NCBI RefSeq assembly: GCF_014384905.1
Contig: NZ_JACRSV010000001.1
Location: forward strand, 1,178,001-1,242,000
Direction: 5' to 3'
Source of the DNA: Fumia xinanensis
Lineage (GTDB): Bacteria; Bacillota; Clostridia; Oscillospirales; Ruminococcaceae
DNA length: 64,000 nucleotides
Positions 60,303-64,000 of the stretch are shown here, one piece after another. Below the pieces are notes generated by a model. The model did no database searches. It saw only the letters and a program-made list of their open reading frames with translations, and was not told the origin of the DNA. Each line of letters opens with the position of its first letter. Position 1 is the first letter of the stretch. The translations under genes and the position numbers were made by a program.

Positions 60303-60830
60303 ATGGACGAACAGAAGGTATACGATCTGCTTTATCAGATGATGGAGCGTTTTGATAAGCGGTTTGACCAGGTGGATGCGCGCTTGGATTCTCTGGAAAA
60401 TCGGATGGATTCTCTGGAAAATCGCATCGGCGCTTTGGAAGAAGGGCAGCGGGTTCTCACTGCAAAGGTTGAAGCTCTGGACACGAGAGTTGACGCTTTG
60501 GAAGAAGGACAACGCGCACTCACTGCAAAGGTCGACGCCCTGGATGCGAGAGTCGGCGCTTTGGAAGAAGGACAACGCGCACTGGAAGAAGGACAGCGCG
60601 TTCTATTTGAAAAATTTGACGCTTTGGATGAAAAAGTCACCGGTATTGACGAGCGTCTGGCCCGAGTGGAGGTCGTTTTGGAAAACGACGTGGTCAAAGG
60701 CATCCAGCTTCTGTCGGAGGGCCATCATTTCAACGTCGACAAGCTGGAACGGCTCGAGGACATCGAGGACAAAATAGACGATATCGACAACACCGTCGGC
60801 GTGCTGAAATACATAAATGCGAAACCGTAA
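60303..60830 (+). CDS. Coiled-coil protein with 21-residue tandem repeats
   Basis: A 175-residue protein. MDEQKVYDLLYQMMERFDKRFDQVDARLDSLENRMDSLENRIGALEEGQ leads into 21-residue repeats (RxxALEEGQRxLTAKVxALDx), with matching 63-bp DNA repeats, then a shortened copy and a less repetitive tail (VVKGIQLLSEGHHFNVDKLERLEDIEDKIDD). A long trimeric or dimeric coiled coil is expected. The start at 60303 is chosen: GGAGG is 7 bases away, whereas the ATG at 60297 nearly overlaps it. Resembles phage-like or spore-associated coiled-coil proteins. Function unknown. Confidence 0.8.
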   Translation: MDEQKVYDLLYQMMERFDKRFDQVDARLDSLENRMDSLENRIGALEEGQRVLTAKVEALDTRVDALEEGQRALTAKVDALDARVGALEEGQRALEEGQRVLFEKFDALDEKVTGIDERLARVEVVLENDVVKGIQLLSEGHHFNVDKLERLEDIEDKIDDIDNTVGVLKYINAKP

Positions 60831-60834
60831 CATC

Positions 60835-60868
60835 AAACCGCCTGCCTTTTAGGGCATGCGGTTTTTCA
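60835..60868 (+). terminator. Terminator of the coiled-coil gene
   Basis: Stem AAACCGC-TGCC / GGGCA-GCGGTTT around TTTTA, then T5. Confidence 0.7.
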
Positions 60869-60875
60869 TTTTTCC

Positions 60876-60904
60876 TTGCCTTTTTCCCACTTTTTGGTTA
60901 TACT
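60876..60904 (+). promoter_or_regulatory. Sigma-A promoter for the 96-residue hypothetical gene
   Basis: TTGCCT (60876-60881), 17-base spacer, TATACT (60899-60904). Confidence 0.6.
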
Positions 60905-60938
60905 GGTTATAGTACCGAAACACAAGGAGGATATTAAA

Positions 60939-61229
60939 ATGAAATCGTTAAAAGTCATAGATGAGTTCCGGGTGGAAGCAAAAGAAGCCCTTTTTACCAA
61001 ACAGCAGGCTGTAGCCATCACCCTGCGGCTGTTGCAGGCAGAGCTGGCCGCCGCTGAGGATGCCCAAGACAGAGAGACCCTCTCCAAGGCGCTTCAGAAC
61101 ATCACTTTCAGCTATCTGGACGCCACCGCCACACCCATCGACGAAATGCTGGACCAGGTGGGGGTCGCCCGCTTCACCTCGGAGCAGATCATCACCGCCA
61201 TTCAAAACGTCATCTTCGATGTAAAATAA
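60939..61229 (+). CDS. Small hypothetical protein
   Basis: A 96-residue soluble, helical protein (MKSLKVIDEFRVEAKEALFTKQQAVAITLRLLQAEL...). AAGGAGGATATTAAA gives a strong start. It has no cysteines or recognised motif. The C-terminal TSEQIITAIQNVIFDVK looks amphipathic. Function unknown. Confidence 0.6.
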   Translation: MKSLKVIDEFRVEAKEALFTKQQAVAITLRLLQAELAAAEDAQDRETLSKALQNITFSYLDATATPIDEMLDQVGVARFTSEQIITAIQNVIFDVK

Positions 61230-61240
61230 CCTGAGAAAAT

Positions 61241-61271
61241 AGTAGGGACGAATACAGTTCGTCCCTACTGT
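61241..61271 (+). terminator. Perfect hairpin after the 96-residue gene
   Basis: 12-bp stem AGTAGGGACGAA / TTCGTCCCTACT, loop TACAG, followed by GTCATTATT. Its GTAGGGACG/CGTCCCTAC arms resemble dispersed palindromes common in bacterial genomes, so it may be a repeat used as terminator. Confidence 0.6.
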
Positions 61272-61295
61272 CATTATTAGAGAGGATGTGTCGCC

Positions 61296-62096
61296 ATGCT
61301 GACCGCTGCCATGAAAAACGCCGCCCGGTTTAATGGGTTTTCCGAGGTGTACGACGAAAACCGCCCCCGGATGCCGAAACTGGTAACCGAAATCATCGGG
61401 CAGTATCTGCAAAAAACGCCGGATACCGTAGTGGATTTGGGCTGCGGCACCGGCCTTTCCACCGCCGCCTGGAAGGGGCGGTGCCGGGAGGCCATCGGCA
61501 TAGAACCCAACGGTGAAATGCTTCAAAAAGCCCTGGAAAAAGAAGAGAGCGGTATTTCCTTCCAGCAGGGGTACGCCCATCAAATCGGCCTTTCAGACGG
61601 GATCGCCGACGTGGTGATCTGCTCCCAGTCCTTCCACTGGATGGAGCCGGAAAGCACTCTGCGGGAGATAAACCGCCTCTTAAAACCGGGCGGCGTCTTT
61701 GCCACTGTTGACTGCGACTGGCCGCCCGTCGCCCGCTGGGAGGCGGAACGCGCATTTGACGGGTTGCGGGCCAAATGCAACCGGATCACCGCCGCCCATA
61801 AGGAGCTTCAGGAGAGCTTTTTCCAGTTTCCAAAGGAGTGGCATCTGCAAAACATCCGGGAGAGCGGCTATTTCCGCTATGCCCGGGAAGTCCTCTTTTC
61901 CAGCGAGGAAAACTGCGACGCCAAACGCTTTATCGGCCTTGCTATGAGCCAGGGCGGGCTCCAAACGGTGCTGAAAACCGTCCCGGAGGAAATCGAAACA
62001 GAACTCAGCGCCTTCATCCGCACGGCGGAGGAAATTTTCGGCGGCGAAACCTTCCCCATCCACTTCAGCTACCGGATGCGGATCGGTATCAAATAG
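61296..62096 (+). CDS. Class I SAM-dependent methyltransferase
   Basis: A 266-residue methyltransferase. SAM-binding motif I is VVDLGCGTGLSTAAW (about residues 45-59), motif II AIGIEPNGEMLQKA, motif III IADVVICSQSFHWMEPE and LKPGGVFATVDCDWPP. The substrate is unknown. The order and 'SFHWM' are typical of type-11 (UbiE-like) small-molecule methyltransferases. GAGGATG precedes the ATG. Confidence 0.9.
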   Translation: MLTAAMKNAARFNGFSEVYDENRPRMPKLVTEIIGQYLQKTPDTVVDLGCGTGLSTAAWKGRCREAIGIEPNGEMLQKALEKEESGISFQQGYAHQIGLSDGIADVVICSQSFHWMEPESTLREINRLLKPGGVFATVDCDWPPVARWEAERAFDGLRAKCNRITAAHKELQESFFQFPKEWHLQNIRESGYFRYAREVLFSSEENCDAKRFIGLAMSQGGLQTVLKTVPEEIETELSAFIRTAEEIFGGETFPIHFSYRMRIGIK

Positions 62097-62109
62097 CTTT
62101 CCCTGTCAC

Positions 62110-62145
62110 CAAAAACCGGCATGGGTTATCCATGTCGGTTTTTTA
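62110..62145 (+). terminator. Terminator of the methyltransferase gene
   Basis: Stem AAAAACCGGCATGG / CCATGTCGGTTTTT, loop GTTAT, T run. Confidence 0.85.
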
Positions 62146-62155
62146 CGCCTTTCTG

Positions 62156-62184
62156 GCATGTTTGCCCCTTCCTGTCCATATAAA
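62156..62184 (+). promoter_or_regulatory. Possible sigma-E-type sporulation promoter for spoVB
   Basis: GCATGTT (62156-62162), 14-base spacer, CATATAAA (62177-62184). This resembles the mother-cell sigma-E pattern KMATATT-N14-CATACAMT. The spoVB gene of Bacillus is sigma-E controlled. Confidence 0.35.
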
Positions 62185-62250
62185 TGGTACATGGTATGGA
62201 TTTGGCCGCGGCCCTGGATCTCGGGGCGGACGGCGGAAAGGCAGATGTCG

Positions 62251-63834
62251 ATGAAAGCAAAACTTTTCCTCAAAAACACCGTGATCCTGACGGTGGGTTC
62301 CATCATCCTGCGGTTGATCGGAGTGGCCTTTGGGGCGTATCTCTCCCGGCAAATCGGCGCCGAGGGAATGGGGCTCTACCAGCTGGTCTTTTCGGTTTAT
62401 AACTTTGCCTCCACTCTTGCGACTTCGGGGATCTACCTGTCGGTGACAAGGCTCGTCGCCGAGGGCATCGGCCGGGGCTCTTATGCCGACGCCAACGATG
62501 CCATGCGCAAGTGCATGATCTACGGTGTCATCGTCAGCACGGTGGCGGCTTCGGCTCTGTACGGGTTTTCGGTCCCCATCGGGACAAAGCTCCTAGACGA
62601 CCCGCGGACCGTCTTATCCCTGCGGATTCTCGCCTGCGCCCTGCCCTTCATGGCTTTTTCCTCCAGCCTGCGGGGGTACTTCTTCGCCATCCGCAACGTC
62701 GTGAAATCCACTTCCAGCCAGATTCTCGAACAGCTTATCCGGATGGCGGTGGTATCCGTCGGACTCACCATCCTGCTCCCCAAGGGGATGACCTGGGCAT
62801 GTGCCGCCATCGCTTTGGGCTCGGTGGGCGGCGAAGCGCTGGCCTTCTTATACACCCTGGTCCTCTACCTCCGGGACCGGCGGAAACGGAATTTCACCCC
62901 CAAGCGGCAGAAGGAGACCACCCGCAGGGTGCTGGCCATCACCATTCCGGTGGCCCTGAGCTCCTACTTGCGGTCGGCGCTGGTGACCATCGAAAATATC
63001 CTCATACCGAGGGGCTTCAAAAAATACGGGGCAACCGGCCAGAGCGCCCTGGCTCAGTACGGTATGATGGAGGCCATGGTCATGCCCATCCTCACCTTTC
63101 CGTCGGCTTTTCTCACATCCTTTTCGAGCCTTCTTGTCCCGGAGCTGGCGGAAGCGGCGGCGGTGGGCAACCGGCGGCAGATTAACCGCCTCGCCTCCCG
63201 GGTCATGCAGCTCACCCTCTTTTTTTCCCTGCCCATCACAGCGGCGTTCATCGCCTTTGGGGAGGATTTGGGCCTCGCCGTCTACCAGAGCGCCGAAGCG
63301 GGGGCCATGCTGCGGGTTCTAGCTCCGCTGGTGCCCATGCTGTATCTAGACACGGTGGCAGACGCCATGCTCAAAGGTCTGGACGAACAGGTCAGTTCCC
63401 TGCGGTACAGCATCATCGACTCGGCCATAAGCGTTGTACTCATCTACCTGCTGATCCCTATTTACGGGGTCAATGGCTACATCGCCGTCATGTTTATCAG
63501 CACCTTTGTCAACGCGGCGTTGAGCATCAACTGCCTCGTCCGGGTGACAGAGATTCCCTTCTCCCTGGGCGACTGGGTCATTAAGCCCATCATCGCCGTG
63601 ACGGCTTCCTCAATTGGAGTGCTCTATCTGGTGCGGGGCCTCACCTTTTCCTCCCATGCCATGGCGGTGGTCGTCAAGGCAGGACTGATGCTGCTGTGCT
63701 ATTTCGGGCTGCTGCTCCTGACCCGGGCGGTTACGTTTCGGGAAATCCGGGACTTCCGGCGGATTCTTCACCCAAAGGATCAAAAATCCCAAATAGCTCC
63801 TGCACCCCATCGGCAAGCAAGCCACAGCCTATAA
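62251..63834 (+). CDS. spoVB: Stage V sporulation protein B-like polysaccharide/lipid flippase
   Basis: A 527-residue, 14-helix MOP-superfamily protein: LFLKNTVILTVGSIILRLIGVAFGAYLSRQIGAEGMGLYQLVFSVY is the SpoVB/polysaccharide export start, and FLTSFSSLLVPELAEA and GLDEQVSSLRYSIIDSAISVVLIYLL follow. It probably flips lipid-linked wall precursors during spore cortex formation. The start at 62251 has GGAAAGG at 9 bases. The ATG at 62244 is too close. The C-terminus is hydrophilic. Confidence 0.85.
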   Translation: MKAKLFLKNTVILTVGSIILRLIGVAFGAYLSRQIGAEGMGLYQLVFSVYNFASTLATSGIYLSVTRLVAEGIGRGSYADANDAMRKCMIYGVIVSTVAASALYGFSVPIGTKLLDDPRTVLSLRILACALPFMAFSSSLRGYFFAIRNVVKSTSSQILEQLIRMAVVSVGLTILLPKGMTWACAAIALGSVGGEALAFLYTLVLYLRDRRKRNFTPKRQKETTRRVLAITIPVALSSYLRSALVTIENILIPRGFKKYGATGQSALAQYGMMEAMVMPILTFPSAFLTSFSSLLVPELAEAAAVGNRRQINRLASRVMQLTLFFSLPITAAFIAFGEDLGLAVYQSAEAGAMLRVLAPLVPMLYLDTVADAMLKGLDEQVSSLRYSIIDSAISVVLIYLLIPIYGVNGYIAVMFISTFVNAALSINCLVRVTEIPFSLGDWVIKPIIAVTASSIGVLYLVRGLTFSSHAMAVVVKAGLMLLCYFGLLLLTRAVTFREIRDFRRILHPKDQKSQIAPAPHRQASHSL

Positions 63835-63839
63835 GACAG

Positions 63840-63881
63840 AAAACCCGTTTACAGAGGCATCCTCTTCTGTAAACGGGTTTT
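63840..63881. terminator. Bidirectional terminator after spoVB
   Basis: Stem AAAACCCGTTTACAGA / TCTGTAAACGGGTTTT with about 10-base loop, between spoVB (plus) and a GNAT gene (minus). Confidence 0.85.
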
Positions 63882-63899
63882 GCTTTACACTGATATTTT

Positions 63900-64000
63900 C
63901 TACAATTTCAGCTCCATAGTCAGGTTTTTCGCCGTCATTCCCAGCTCCTCATAAAACCGGACGGCGTTTTCGTTAAACGACCAGACCATCAGCTCCAAGG
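63900..64000 (-). CDS. GNAT-family acetyltransferase, C-terminal end only
   Basis: The last 33 residues read VWSFNENAVRFYEELGMTAK and then NLTMELKL, with the N..AVRFYE.LG end motif of GNAT proteins. The gene continues beyond the window edge. Confidence 0.75.
   Translation of the reverse strand, partial: LELMVWSFNENAVRFYEELGMTAKNLTMELKL

Overview
The window looks like a chromosomal piece of a spore-forming Gram-positive anaerobe of the class Clostridia, most likely an Oscillospiraceae/Ruminococcaceae-type gut lineage. The reasons are strong AGGAGG-type ribosome binding sites, many TTGACA-17-TATAAT promoters, short intergenic hairpin terminators, low-oxygen redox proteins with 4Fe-4S motifs, SpoVB and SpoIID-like sporulation proteins, and a base composition near one half GC with a few AT-rich islands. 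No rRNA or tRNA gene and no CRISPR array was found. The genus cannot be fixed from the sequence alone.

Layout. 0-4 kb (mostly minus): start of a sugar-type ABC solute-binding lipoprotein, a long PRPP synthetase and an orphan lipoprotein. 4-6.2 kb (plus): flavodoxin-fold reductase, AraC regulator, GNAT. 6.2-10.1 kb (minus): a three-gene operon of a Pro/Gln/Ala-rich protein, a SpoIID-like lytic domain fused to three peptidoglycan-binding repeats, and a short peptidoglycan-binding protein. 10.3-12.7 kb (minus): CDF cation transporter, HD hydrolase, RidA. 12.8-19.2 kb: TM2 protein, the coupled radical-SAM/DUF4130 DNA-repair pair, several small hypothetical proteins, a PadR-DUF2812 operon with two mirror-image operators, and a cysteine-less HMA protein. 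19.2-22.3 kb: ppx-ppk polyphosphate operon. 22.5-32.6 kb: VOC proteins, a frameshifted Nudix gene, an AT-rich ParB-like orphan, flavodoxin, patatin lipase, two GNATs, a membrane ferredoxin, a 163-bp tandem repeat full of hairpins, and a zinc-ribbon membrane protein. 32.6-43.8 kb: trpS with an aminotransferase, a 4Fe-4S aldo/keto reductase, a three-gene kinase/nucleotidyltransferase cluster, CapA, a large predicted glycosidase-fold protein, Rpe and MecA. 43.9-47.4 kb: a divergent RnfD-E-A-like membrane trio plus a decayed DUF4015 protein. 47.6-50.4 kb: EamA and MATE transporters. 50.5-55.0 kb: a phage-derived polymorphic toxin island. 55.3-59.7 kb: topoisomerase IV-type parE-parC operon behind a long structured leader. 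59.9-64 kb: small RHH, coiled-coil and hypothetical genes, a methyltransferase, SpoVB, and the end of a GNAT gene.

The two most interesting systems are these. First, a MuF-type (phage head morphogenesis) protein fused to a colicin-E5-like C-terminal domain, followed by a probable immunity gene, an IS110 insertion, an orphan second toxin tip with its own probable immunity gene, and a 68-bp relic of the toxin linker. This is the architecture of a recombining polymorphic toxin cassette array. Second, an Rnf/Nqr-like membrane trio in which all four cysteine positions that hold the intramembrane iron-sulfur cluster in RnfA/RnfE are replaced, with no RnfB, RnfC or RnfG nearby. This suggests a repurposed, possibly non-redox complex. 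Other points worth attention are the radical-SAM/DUF4130 pair with LexA-box-like sites, the structured 163-bp tandem repeat, and a perfect orphan promoter at 55.1 kb with no gene behind it.
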